Shown here piece after piece: positions 1 to 4,924 of a DNA stretch of 5,560 nucleotides (position 1 is the stretch's first letter; each line of letters opens with the position of its first letter). Where the stretch lies: positions 1-5,560 of the forward strand of contig WTHW01000201.1 in the NCBI GenBank assembly GCA_011526395.1. Reading direction: 5' to 3'. The notes below the pieces were generated by a model. The model made no database searches. It saw only the letters and a program-made list of their open reading frames with translations, and was not told the origin of the DNA. The DNA comes from Alphaproteobacteria bacterium (GTDB taxonomy: Bacteria > Pseudomonadota > Alphaproteobacteria > Puniceispirillales > Puniceispirillaceae). The translations under genes and the position numbers were made by a program.

Positions 1-114
1 AACCCAGCTGCACGTGGCGAAGTATTCGGCATCGGCATTTTGGGCTTCGCCTTGACTGAAGCGATCGCGCTATTCGCGCTTGTTGTATCACTTCTTCTAT
101 TGTTCGTATTCTAA
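1..114 (+). CDS. atpE: F0F1 ATP synthase subunit c, C-terminal part (5' end outside window)
   Basis: This is the last 37 codons of the proteolipid c subunit, whose ring in the inner membrane carries protons through F0 and drives the rotor. Reading from base 1, the fragment begins NPAARGEVFGIGILGF, the end of the polar loop (normally RQP/RNP-like) and the start of the second transmembrane helix. It continues ALTEAIALFALVVSLLLLFVF and stops at TAA. Glu20 of the fragment is the ion-binding carboxylate (equivalent to Asp61 in E. coli). It is followed by Ala rather than the Ser/Thr typical of sodium-coupled rings, so proton coupling is inferred. The hydrophobic C-terminus has the usual length. The gene lies upstream of atpF' and atpF in the same direction, the usual alphaproteobacterial F0 order. 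The start and first helix are not in the window. Confidence 0.95.
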   Translation, partial: NPAARGEVFGIGILGFALTEAIALFALVVSLLLLFVF

Positions 115-140
115 TTTAGACGAACAATAAAAAGATATTC

Positions 141-180
141 ATGTGGCCGCTTTGCAAGAACTTGCGATTGGCGGCCACAT
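141..180. repeat. Perfect 10-bp inverted repeat (hairpin) between atpE and atpF'
   Basis: The arms ATGTGGCCGC (141-150) and GCGGCCACAT (171-180) are exact reverse complements around a 20-base loop. The loop holds a smaller inverted repeat (GCAAG 154-158, CTTGC 161-165), so the RNA could form one long, partly interrupted stem. The stem is far richer in G+C than its surroundings. No T-run follows on the plus strand, so it is not a standard intrinsic terminator for atpE. On the minus strand a short T-run (from 135-131) comes only after several bases. Its place, 26 bases after the atpE stop inside an operon, suits a 3'-end stabiliser or processing site that raises c-subunit mRNA, or partial attenuation. 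That role is inference; the repeat itself is directly visible. Confidence 0.75.
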
Positions 181-234
181 AAAATTATTGTCGATATGCA
201 AATGAGTTTGGCGCATTCAAGGCGTTGGGCAATT

Positions 235-243
235 TGCTATCAT
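235..243 (+). promoter_or_regulatory. Candidate extended -10 element upstream of atpF'
   Basis: TGCTATCAT fits an extended -10 (TGn followed by TATCAT, five of six matches to TATAAT). No good -35 hexamer lies 16-18 bases upstream (around 214-221). A start near base 250 would leave only about 12 bases of leader, beginning almost on the ribosome binding site. It could be a weak internal promoter for atpF'-atpF, or chance in an AT-rich spacer. Confidence 0.25.
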
Positions 244-262
244 GACGCATTAGGATAAGCAG

Positions 263-853
263 ATGTCAGTGAAAAGATTTATGACGCCTATCGTAACAGG
301 CCTCTCAGCTATGACCGTAACACAGCACGCTTTTGCCGCTGGCGATTCATCAGGTGGCTTGCCACAGCTGGATATCGCAACTTGGCCAAATCAGCTATTC
401 TGGCTTGTTATCACTTTTGCGATTTTATTTTTACTTATGAATTATGTCGTAACACCGCGCATTAGCACAGTGCTAGAAGGGCGCCGCGACAAAATTGCTG
501 GCGATTTGGAAAAAGCAAAAGAAGCTGATGCTGATGCCAAAGCCATGCAAGCAAATTATGAACAAGCACTTGCAAGCGCGAGAGCAGATGCAAGTGAAAA
601 AGCGCAAGAAGCAACAAAAGCAGCTAACGAGAAAGCGGCTAAGGCTGAAGCTGAGATGGCAAAGAAATTGGCCAAGAAGCTTGCCACTGCTGAGAAGAAG
701 CTGGCTGAGATGCGTGATGAGGCAATGGCAAATTTAAATGACGTTGCAACAGAAGCAGCACAAGAGACAGTCAAACAGCTTATCGGTGTGAAAGCCACAA
801 AAGCTGAAGTGACAAAGCAAGTGAAAGCAGCTGCGAAAGCGGCGAACGCTTAA
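263..853 (+). CDS. atpF': F0F1 ATP synthase subunit b'
   Basis: This is one of two different b-type stator subunits; b and b' pair as a heterodimer holding the F1 head to subunit a. The protein has 196 residues. GLPQLDIATWPNQLFW (32-47) followed by a hydrophobic helix to about residue 63 is the b' signature. From about 66 to the end there is a long, very Ala/Lys/Glu-rich coiled coil, with the conserved basic pair Arg74-Arg75 just after the membrane. Unusually, residues 1-25 look like a cleavable signal peptide: basic start (Lys4, Arg5), hydrophobic core, then AFA before Ala26. This fits the N-out topology of b subunits but is not needed for it. The ATG has a good ribosome site (AGGA, 252-255, 7 bases away) and an in-frame TAG at 251-253, so it cannot start further upstream. 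The atpF start follows 20 bases after the stop. Confidence 0.95.
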   Translation: MSVKRFMTPIVTGLSAMTVTQHAFAAGDSSGGLPQLDIATWPNQLFWLVITFAILFLLMNYVVTPRISTVLEGRRDKIAGDLEKAKEADADAKAMQANYEQALASARADASEKAQEATKAANEKAAKAEAEMAKKLAKKLATAEKKLAEMRDEAMANLNDVATEAAQETVKQLIGVKATKAEVTKQVKAAAKAANA

Positions 854-873
854 GGGCAAGGGGATTTAGAGAT

Positions 874-1356
874 ATGGCAGCCTTAAACGAATCAACCTTT
901 GTCGCAATTGGCTTCACATTATTTGTGATCTTGGTTTGGCGCAAAGCAGGCTCTGCGATTGGCGGCATGTTGGATGAGCGCACAAAAAAAATTGAAGCTG
1001 AGCTAGCTGAAGCACAGGCATTGCGCGAAGAAGCAGCGGCTGAGTTGCAAAAGTTCCAGCGCCTTGCAAGAGAAGCTGCAGATGAAGCAAAGACAATTCT
1101 AGCTAACGCTGAACAAACAGCTGAGCGCATCACAAAGGTCGCTGAAGAAAAGGCAGAAGCCTCTATCAAGCGCCGTGAAGCACAAGCCACTATGAAAATT
1201 GAAGCTGCTGAAGCAGCTGTTATCGCTGATTTAAGAAGCCAGTCTGCCGCACTTGCGATTGCTGCGGCAAAGCAGGTGATGACTGATAAGCTTGATATGG
1301 ATGCATCTTTGTCATTGGTTGAGCAATCAGTTGAGCAAATCAACAGCGCAAAGTAA
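874..1356 (+). CDS. atpF: F0F1 ATP synthase subunit b
   Basis: This is the second b-type stator subunit (160 residues, close to the usual length of about 156-165), partner of the b' product encoded just upstream. It has a short N-terminus, a single transmembrane helix at about 8-22 (FVAIGFTLFVILVW), then a basic turn and a long charged, Ala/Glu/Lys-rich coiled coil to the end. Arg36, in LDERTKKIEAEL, matches the conserved arginine of E. coli subunit b in sequence context. Unlike b' it has no signal-like extension. An AGGGGA ribosome site (859-864) lies 9 bases before the ATG. This is the last F0 gene: a strong terminator follows and no F1 genes (atpHAGDC) appear, consistent with the split F0/F1 operons of alphaproteobacteria. 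Long open frames on the opposite strand here are by-products of the Ala/Glu-rich codon pattern. Confidence 0.96.
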   Translation: MAALNESTFVAIGFTLFVILVWRKAGSAIGGMLDERTKKIEAELAEAQALREEAAAELQKFQRLAREAADEAKTILANAEQTAERITKVAEEKAEASIKRREAQATMKIEAAEAAVIADLRSQSAALAIAAAKQVMTDKLDMDASLSLVEQSVEQINSAK

Positions 1357-1383
1357 GCATCTAAGCTGAAATGCTTTAGAATC

Positions 1384-1413
1384 AAAAAGAGGCCTGATGA
1401 GGCCTCTTTTTTT
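1384..1413. terminator. Bidirectional intrinsic terminator between atpF and the lipoprotein gene
   Basis: AGAGGCC (1388-1394) pairs exactly with GGCCTCT (1401-1407) around the loop TGATGA. An A-run (1384-1387) precedes the stem and a seven-T run (1407-1413) follows it. On the minus strand the same stem ends in five Ts (1388-1384). It starts 28 bases after the atpF stop and lies 8 bases beyond the stop of the convergent lipoprotein gene, so it can serve both. A weaker hairpin with one bulge (CTAAGC 1361-1366 with GCTTTAG 1373-1379) lies just upstream. Confidence 0.93.
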
Positions 1414-1421
1414 ATGCTGTG

Positions 1422-1889
1422 TTAGTTTGATAGTAATTCAGGTGTCAGTGATAAAATGATTCGCCCACCTTGCGGCATGACCATGTCACGGCGCACCAGC
1501 GGGTAAATCTGGTCAACATTTGCGCGGAATTGCATGGTGTAGATGAAGCTATCTGTTGAGATGACCTCATCATTATTATCAAGCTTTGCTGATATCATTG
1601 GCACTGTGACAGGTGATACCTCTGCGCCCTCGCTCAAGTCTCTTGTGACTTTCAATCCGATACCAAGCTCTACATTGACGATGTTGCCGCTATCATAACA
1701 GCGTGCTGATACGCCATTAAAGCGCACTTCGACATTCTGGCTTTGATCATCTGTGATGATGCTAGAGCGCGCGCCTTCGGCATAGCTTGTAACCCTATTC
1801 TCACAATTATAATAATCTGGCTCAAAGGCAGAACAGCCTGCCAAAGCCACGCCACATAGCATTGTGGAAATTAATGAAGTAAAGCGCAT
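1422..1889 (-). CDS. Predicted lipoprotein of unknown function
   Basis: The protein has 155 residues and I do not recognise it as a named family. Residues 1-19 form a lipoprotein signal peptide: basic Arg2, a hydrophobic stretch and the lipobox LAGC with Cys19 as the lipidated residue. Residue 20 of the precursor is Ser, not Asp, so outer-membrane sorting is likelier than inner-membrane retention if E. coli rules apply. The mature part (about 137 residues) carries Cys29 and Cys64, a possible disulfide, and alternating hydrophobic/polar stretches such as NIVNVELGIGLKVT and GGRIILSLTPEL that suggest a beta-sandwich. No catalytic motif is visible. The ATG has a good GAGGA site (1901-1897, 7 bases away). 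It is transcribed alone, divergent from ispH and convergent with atpF. Small lipoproteins of similar design occur in other alphaproteobacteria, but that likeness is from memory only. Confidence 0.85.
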   Translation of the reverse strand: MRFTSLISTMLCGVALAGCSAFEPDYYNCENRVTSYAEGARSSIITDDQSQNVEVRFNGVSARCYDSGNIVNVELGIGLKVTRDLSEGAEVSPVTVPMISAKLDNNDEVISTDSFIYTMQFRANVDQIYPLVRRDMVMPQGGRIILSLTPELLSN

Positions 1890-1926
1890 GGAAAAATCCT
1901 CATTCTTCTAGAGTCAATTCACGATG

Positions 1927-1932
1927 ATTATG
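1927..1932 (-). promoter_or_regulatory. Candidate -10 element for the lipoprotein gene
   Basis: Read on the minus strand this is CATAAT, five of six matches to TATAAT. Transcription would start near 1920, giving a leader of about 30 bases that carries the GAGGA ribosome site. No good -35 hexamer is seen at 16-18 bases (around 1949-1955), so support is weak. Confidence 0.2.
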
Positions 1933-1939
1933 TTATCAT
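1931..1939 (+). promoter_or_regulatory. Candidate extended -10 element for the ispH-thrB-rnhA operon
   Basis: TGTTATCAT fits an extended -10 (TGn plus TATCAT), the same form as the element at 235-243. Transcription would start near 1946 and leave a leader of about 35 bases. An alternative uses TTGACT at 1945-1950 as the -35; the start would then fall on or next to the ATG at 1981, giving a leaderless message, but no acceptable -10 is visible around 1967-1974. Confidence 0.3.
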
Positions 1940-1980
1940 GGCAATTGACTATTACCCTGTTATCGCGCAAATAGAGCACT

Positions 1981-2925
1981 ATGGACAAGTTAAAAAAGAC
2001 ATTAATTCTCGCCGCGCCTAGAGGCTTTTGTGCTGGGGTTGATAGAGCCATCCGCATTGTAGAGGTTGCACTCGAAAAATATGGTGCGCCTGTCTATGTG
2101 CGCCATGAGATTGTGCATAATAAACGTGTGGTTGGCGATTTGGCCGCGAAAGGCGCTGTGTTTGTCAAAGAGCTTGATGAGGTGCCAGATGGCGCGCCTG
2201 TGATATTCTCAGCTCATGGTGTGGCAAAATCAGTTCATGCCAATGCAAAAGACCATAATATGATAGCTCTTGATGCGACCTGCCCTCTTGTGACAAAGGT
2301 GCATATTGAGGCAGAACGCCATGAGAAAAAAGGGCATCATATCTTCCTGATTGGGCATGCAGGACACCCTGAGGTCATTGGCACAATGGGGCAAGTAGAA
2401 GATGGCTCTATGACCTTGATTGAAACATTAGAAGATGCCTTGTCAGTTGAGCCGCCAGAAGGTGTGCCGCTGGCATTTGCCACGCAGACAACGCTGTCAG
2501 TTGATGAGACATCGCAGATTATTTCAGCATTGCAACATCGCTTTCCTGAGATTTCTGGCCCAAGAGGTGAAGATATCTGTTATGCCACAACCAATCGCCA
2601 GCAAGCTGTGAAAGACCTCGCCCCTGAGACAGATAGCTTTATTGTGATCGGGGCTGAGAATTCATCAAATTCAAAGCGTCTGGTGGATGTTGCGCTCACC
2701 GCTGGCGTGCCTGAGGCACGGCTTATCGCTGATGCAGATGCACTTGATATCCAATGGCTGAATGATGCCAATAGAATCGGATTATCTGCTGGTGCCTCTG
2801 CACCTGAGGTTCTGGTTGATGAGGTGATTGCCAAATTATCAGATGCGTTTGAATTAACCATCGAGCATCAGAATTTTGTCGCTGAGAATTTGACATTTAA
2901 ATTACCGTCTATCCTGACGCGTTGA
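1981..2925 (+). CDS. ispH: 4-hydroxy-3-methylbut-2-enyl diphosphate reductase
   Basis: IspH (LytB) is the cytoplasmic iron-sulfur enzyme that ends the MEP pathway, reducing HMBPP to isopentenyl and dimethylallyl diphosphates. The 314 residues match the usual length. The three cluster-binding cysteines are present: Cys17 in PRGFCAGVDRAI, Cys101 in DATCPLV and Cys200 in DICYATTNRQ. Substrate-binding and catalytic residues are also present: His42 (HEIVHN), His79 (SAHGV), His129 and Glu131 (GHPEVIGT), the TQTTLSVDE segment, the SSN of AENSSNS (228-230) and Ser273 (SAGASAPE). The ATG at 1981 is the only possible start, because an in-frame TAG lies at 1972-1974. Ribosome-site support is poor: only AGAG at 1973-1976, 4 bases away. 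It is the first gene of a tight operon, with thrB starting 12 bases after its stop. No frameshift or missing residue is seen. Confidence 0.98.
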   Translation: MDKLKKTLILAAPRGFCAGVDRAIRIVEVALEKYGAPVYVRHEIVHNKRVVGDLAAKGAVFVKELDEVPDGAPVIFSAHGVAKSVHANAKDHNMIALDATCPLVTKVHIEAERHEKKGHHIFLIGHAGHPEVIGTMGQVEDGSMTLIETLEDALSVEPPEGVPLAFATQTTLSVDETSQIISALQHRFPEISGPRGEDICYATTNRQQAVKDLAPETDSFIVIGAENSSNSKRLVDVALTAGVPEARLIADADALDIQWLNDANRIGLSAGASAPEVLVDEVIAKLSDAFELTIEHQNFVAENLTFKLPSILTR

Positions 2926-2937
2926 TAAGGCTGTTAT

Positions 2938-3903
2938 ATGGCTGTTTACACCACCATTGAAGATGATGAGATTGCCGCCCTTCTTAAAGGCTATGATATT
3001 GGCAATTTGCTATCCCTTGCTGGCATTGCGGAAGGGGTGGAGAATTCCAATTTCATTTTGCGCACAGATAAAGATACCTTCATCATGACATTATATGAAA
3101 AGCGCACCAATGAGGCTGATCTGCCGTTTTTCATGGATTTAAAGCGTCATTTAAGCAAGGCAGGCATTAACTGCCCCTTGCCGATTGCTGATAAAAATGG
3201 GCAAATTCTGCAAAAGATATCTGGTAAGACAGGGGCGATTTTCAGCTTCCTAGATGGCATATCTTTCCACAACCCAACGCCTGAGCATTGCCATAATCTG
3301 GGCCGGATATTGGCAGAGATGCATTTGAAGACAGCTGATTTTACGGGTATGCGTGCCAATGCGCTTGGGCCTGATAGCTGGTCTGCATTGCTAGCCTCGA
3401 TTGAGAGTGACCCTGATGATTTGCCGTCAAACCTGCGTAAAGATGCCAAGGTGATTGTTGATAAGCTTGTGAGCGCATGGCCGAGCGACCTGCCAAAGGG
3501 GGTCATTCATGCCGATTTATTTCCCAATAATGTGATGTTTGTTGGCAATGATCTGACAGGTGTGATTGATTTCTATTTCGCTTGCTATGATATTCTGGCC
3601 TATGATCTGTCGATTTGTATCAATAGCTGGTGCTTTGAAAAAGATGGCAGTTTTAACATTACGAAATCAACGGCGATGTTGAAGGGCTATCAGTCTGTGC
3701 GCCCTTTGAGTGAGGCTGAGATTGCTGCCCTTCCTATCTTATCTGCTGGCTCTGCGTTACGGTTCTTCCTGACAAGGCTCTATGATTGGATACATACGCC
3801 TAAAGATGCGTTGGTCAAACCACATGACCCGATGGAATATTGGCATAAGATTCGCCATCATGACCGCGTTAAATCAGCCGAATCATATGGGCTTTGGCAA
3901 TAG
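2938..3903 (+). CDS. thrB: Homoserine kinase (ThrB, APH-fold type)
   Basis: It phosphorylates homoserine to O-phosphohomoserine, the step before threonine synthase. The 321 residues match the roughly 320-residue ThrB form that has the aminoglycoside-phosphotransferase/choline-kinase fold, not the GHMP-type ThrB of E. coli. The N-terminal lobe holds GVENSNFILRT (33-43) and FIMTLYEKR (48-56), where the ATP-binding lysine region lies. The catalytic loop is VIHADLFPNNVMF with His191, Asp193 and Asn198. The metal-binding aspartate is Asp211 in GVIDFYFAC. The family-typical segment YDLSICINSWCF follows at 222-233. AAGG (2927-2930) lies 7 bases before the ATG. It sits between ispH and rnhA, an order found in other alphaproteobacteria. 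Substrate assignment rests on family likeness and length, since many APH-fold kinases look alike around the catalytic loop. Confidence 0.93.
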   Translation: MAVYTTIEDDEIAALLKGYDIGNLLSLAGIAEGVENSNFILRTDKDTFIMTLYEKRTNEADLPFFMDLKRHLSKAGINCPLPIADKNGQILQKISGKTGAIFSFLDGISFHNPTPEHCHNLGRILAEMHLKTADFTGMRANALGPDSWSALLASIESDPDDLPSNLRKDAKVIVDKLVSAWPSDLPKGVIHADLFPNNVMFVGNDLTGVIDFYFACYDILAYDLSICINSWCFEKDGSFNITKSTAMLKGYQSVRPLSEAEIAALPILSAGSALRFFLTRLYDWIHTPKDALVKPHDPMEYWHKIRHHDRVKSAESYGLWQ

Positions 3904-3905
3904 GG
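3902..3905 (+). promoter_or_regulatory. Ribosome binding site that fixes the rnhA start
   Basis: AGGG overlaps the TAG stop of thrB (3901-3903) and lies 9 bases before ATG 3915. The in-frame TTG at 3894, inside thrB, has no comparable site and would add seven residues (MAIGLSR) before the normal RNase HI N-terminus. The overlap of stop and ribosome site suggests translational coupling from thrB to rnhA. Confidence 0.6.
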
Positions 3906-3914
3906 CTTTCACGC

Positions 3915-4364
3915 ATGTCTGATGATATTGTTGAAATCTATTCTGATGGGTCTTGTCTTGGCAATCCGGGCCCTGGTGGTTGGGGCGTTTTATTGCGTTG
4001 GCGCGGCATGGAGCGCGAATTATCTGGTGGTGAGCAAGATACAACCAATAACCGTATGGAATTGCGCGCGGCAATCGAAGCGCTGAACGCCTTGAAGAAG
4101 CCATCTCAGGTGGTGCTGACAACAGATAGCCGTTATGTGATTCAAGGGATAAATGAATGGATGGCAGGCTGGGTGGCAAGAGGCTGGAAAACAGCCAGTA
4201 AGCAGCCTGTGAAAAATCAAGATTTATGGCAAGCACTTCATAGCGCCATTCAGCCACATGATATCACATGGCAGTGGGTCAAAGGTCATGCTGGTCATGA
4301 TGAGAATGAGCGCGTTGATACATTAGCGCGCAATGAAGCGCTAGCTCAGCAAGCACAAAGCTAA
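3915..4364 (+). CDS. rnhA: Ribonuclease HI
   Basis: RNase HI cuts the RNA strand of RNA:DNA hybrids in the cytoplasm, removing primers and R-loops. From ATG 3915 the protein has 149 residues, the usual length. It opens MSDDIVEIYSDGSCLGNPGPGGWGVLLRW, the family N-terminus. All catalytic residues are present: Asp11, Glu49 (NNRMELRAA), Asp71 (TTDSRYV), His125 (VKGHAGHDENERVD) and Asp135. The basic-protrusion region with INEWMAGWVARGWKTASKQPVKN (79-101) is also intact. A TTG start at 3894 would overlap thrB by 10 bases and is less likely. It is the last gene of ispH-thrB-rnhA and converges on the peroxiredoxin gene, with only 20 bases between the two stops. Confidence 0.97.
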   Translation: MSDDIVEIYSDGSCLGNPGPGGWGVLLRWRGMERELSGGEQDTTNNRMELRAAIEALNALKKPSQVVLTTDSRYVIQGINEWMAGWVARGWKTASKQPVKNQDLWQALHSAIQPHDITWQWVKGHAGHDENERVDTLARNEALAQQAQS

Positions 4365-4371
4365 GCTAGCG
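4339..4371. repeat. 8-bp inverted repeat at the rnhA 3' end, possible weak terminator
   Basis: CGCTAGCT (4339-4346) and AGCTAGCG (4364-4371) are exact reverse complements with a 17-base loop, straddling the rnhA stop codon. No T-run follows on the plus strand; the bases after it are GCCTGTTGG. On the minus strand it would lie inside the converging transcript past the peroxiredoxin stop. The area also contains several other GCTAG copies (4384-4388, 4395-4399). This is the only candidate stop signal in the 20-bp convergent gap, and support is weak. Confidence 0.3.
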
Positions 4372-4384
4372 GCCTGTTGGTTGG

Positions 4385-4864
4385 CTAGATATTGGCTAGC
4401 ACATGTTCAGCTGATGAGACTTCATAGACAGCTGGCTCTTCAACAAAGCTATGTGTGATGACGCCATCTTCTATGACAAGCGCGCACCGTGCGGCTCTTG
4501 TGCCAATGATGTCACCCATATGAACAGCAAGGCCTAGCTCTTGTGAGAAGGCGGCGGCTTGGTCAGCTAGCATGATGATTTTATCGCCCACCTGCTGGTC
4601 AAGACCCCATGCATGCATCACATGCGCATCATTAACAGACAAACAGACAACAGCATCAAAACCAGCCTGTTTTAGCGCATCATAATGTTCAAGATAGCTT
4701 GGCACATGTTTGACTGAACAGGTTGGTGTGAAGGCACCCGGCACTGAGAACATCACCACTTTTTTGCCAGCAAAAAAGGCGGCTGTATCAAAGCTGTCAA
4801 TACCATCTTCATCTTTGATATGAAGGGTCATTGCTGGGATTTTTTGACCTGTTGTTGGGCTCAT
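4385..4864 (-). CDS. Type II (Prx5-like) peroxiredoxin
   Basis: This thiol peroxidase reduces hydrogen peroxide and alkyl hydroperoxides, using glutaredoxin, glutathione or thioredoxin as the reductant. The protein has 159 residues, normal for the family, with no signal peptide, so it is expected in the cytoplasm. The active site is VPGAFTPTCS (41-50) with Thr46 and peroxidatic Cys49. Cys74, in VVCLSVNDAHVMHAWG, lies 25 residues later, where plant type II peroxiredoxins have their resolving cysteine, so an atypical two-Cys mechanism is plausible. Arg126, in GTRAARCALV, is the likely active-site arginine; the next residue is Cys127 where Tyr is common. VEEPAVYEVSSAEHVL near the end is also family-typical. 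AAGGA (4877-4873) lies 8 bases before the ATG. It follows the dsbD-like gene in the same direction after 60 bases, probably in one transcript. Confidence 0.93.
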   Translation of the reverse strand: MSPTTGQKIPAMTLHIKDEDGIDSFDTAAFFAGKKVVMFSVPGAFTPTCSVKHVPSYLEHYDALKQAGFDAVVCLSVNDAHVMHAWGLDQQVGDKIIMLADQAAAFSQELGLAVHMGDIIGTRAARCALVIEDGVITHSFVEEPAVYEVSSAEHVLANI

Positions 4865-4924
4865 TAGGATTATCCTTTTTCATGATAAGGGGCTGTTAAT
4901 GACTATCGGTTCTGATACGTCTTG

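Larger units (their letters stand above)
1912..1950. repeat. Nested near-palindrome in the divergent lipoprotein/ispH spacer
   Basis: The outer arms AGTCAATT (1912-1919) and AATTGACT (1943-1950) are exact reverse complements. Inside them, ATGAT (1924-1928) and ATCAT (1935-1939) form a second exact pair. The two centres differ by only half a base (1931 and 1931.5), so the whole 39-bp element is nearly symmetric. It covers the best candidate -10 elements for both flanking genes. A two-fold-symmetric operator for a dimeric regulator is one reading. Another is that the outer arms are simply TTGACT -35-like hexamers facing opposite ways. Confidence 0.5.

Noticed and set aside
495..737. An 80-codon plus-strand open frame inside atpF'
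   Set aside because: It is a Lys/Leu-rich out-of-frame reading of the repetitive coiled-coil region of atpF', with no independent start signal.
600..850. Repeated GCTGA/AAAGC-type strings in atpF' and atpF as a possible DNA repeat array
   Set aside because: They encode the expected Ala/Glu/Lys coiled-coil heptads and have no regular unit length, so protein-level constraint explains them.
780..1385. A 201-codon open frame on the minus strand opposite atpF
   Set aside because: It lies antisense to a certain atpF and its Ser/Ala/Leu-rich translation has no recognisable domain. The Ala/Glu-rich coiled-coil codons (GCN, GAA) of atpF keep the opposite frame free of stops.
1911..1915. GANTC sites (for example GAGTC here) as CcrM cell-cycle methylation control
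   Set aside because: GANTC occurs at ordinary frequency throughout the window, including coding sequence, with no clustering at promoters.
3894..3914. TTG start for rnhA overlapping thrB
   Set aside because: It would add seven residues not typical of RNase HI and has no ribosome site, while ATG 3915 has AGGG 9 bases upstream and gives the standard N-terminus.
3883..4257. A 124-codon minus-strand open frame opposite rnhA
   Set aside because: It is antisense to rnhA, which has all catalytic residues; no domain, signal or ribosome site supports the antisense frame.
2923..4902. Similar strings TGATAAGG(GG)CTGTTA at 2923-2936 and 4883-4898
   Set aside because: They differ by a two-base insertion, lie in opposite positions relative to genes, and one overlaps the ispH stop and thrB ribosome site; chance likeness is the simplest reading.
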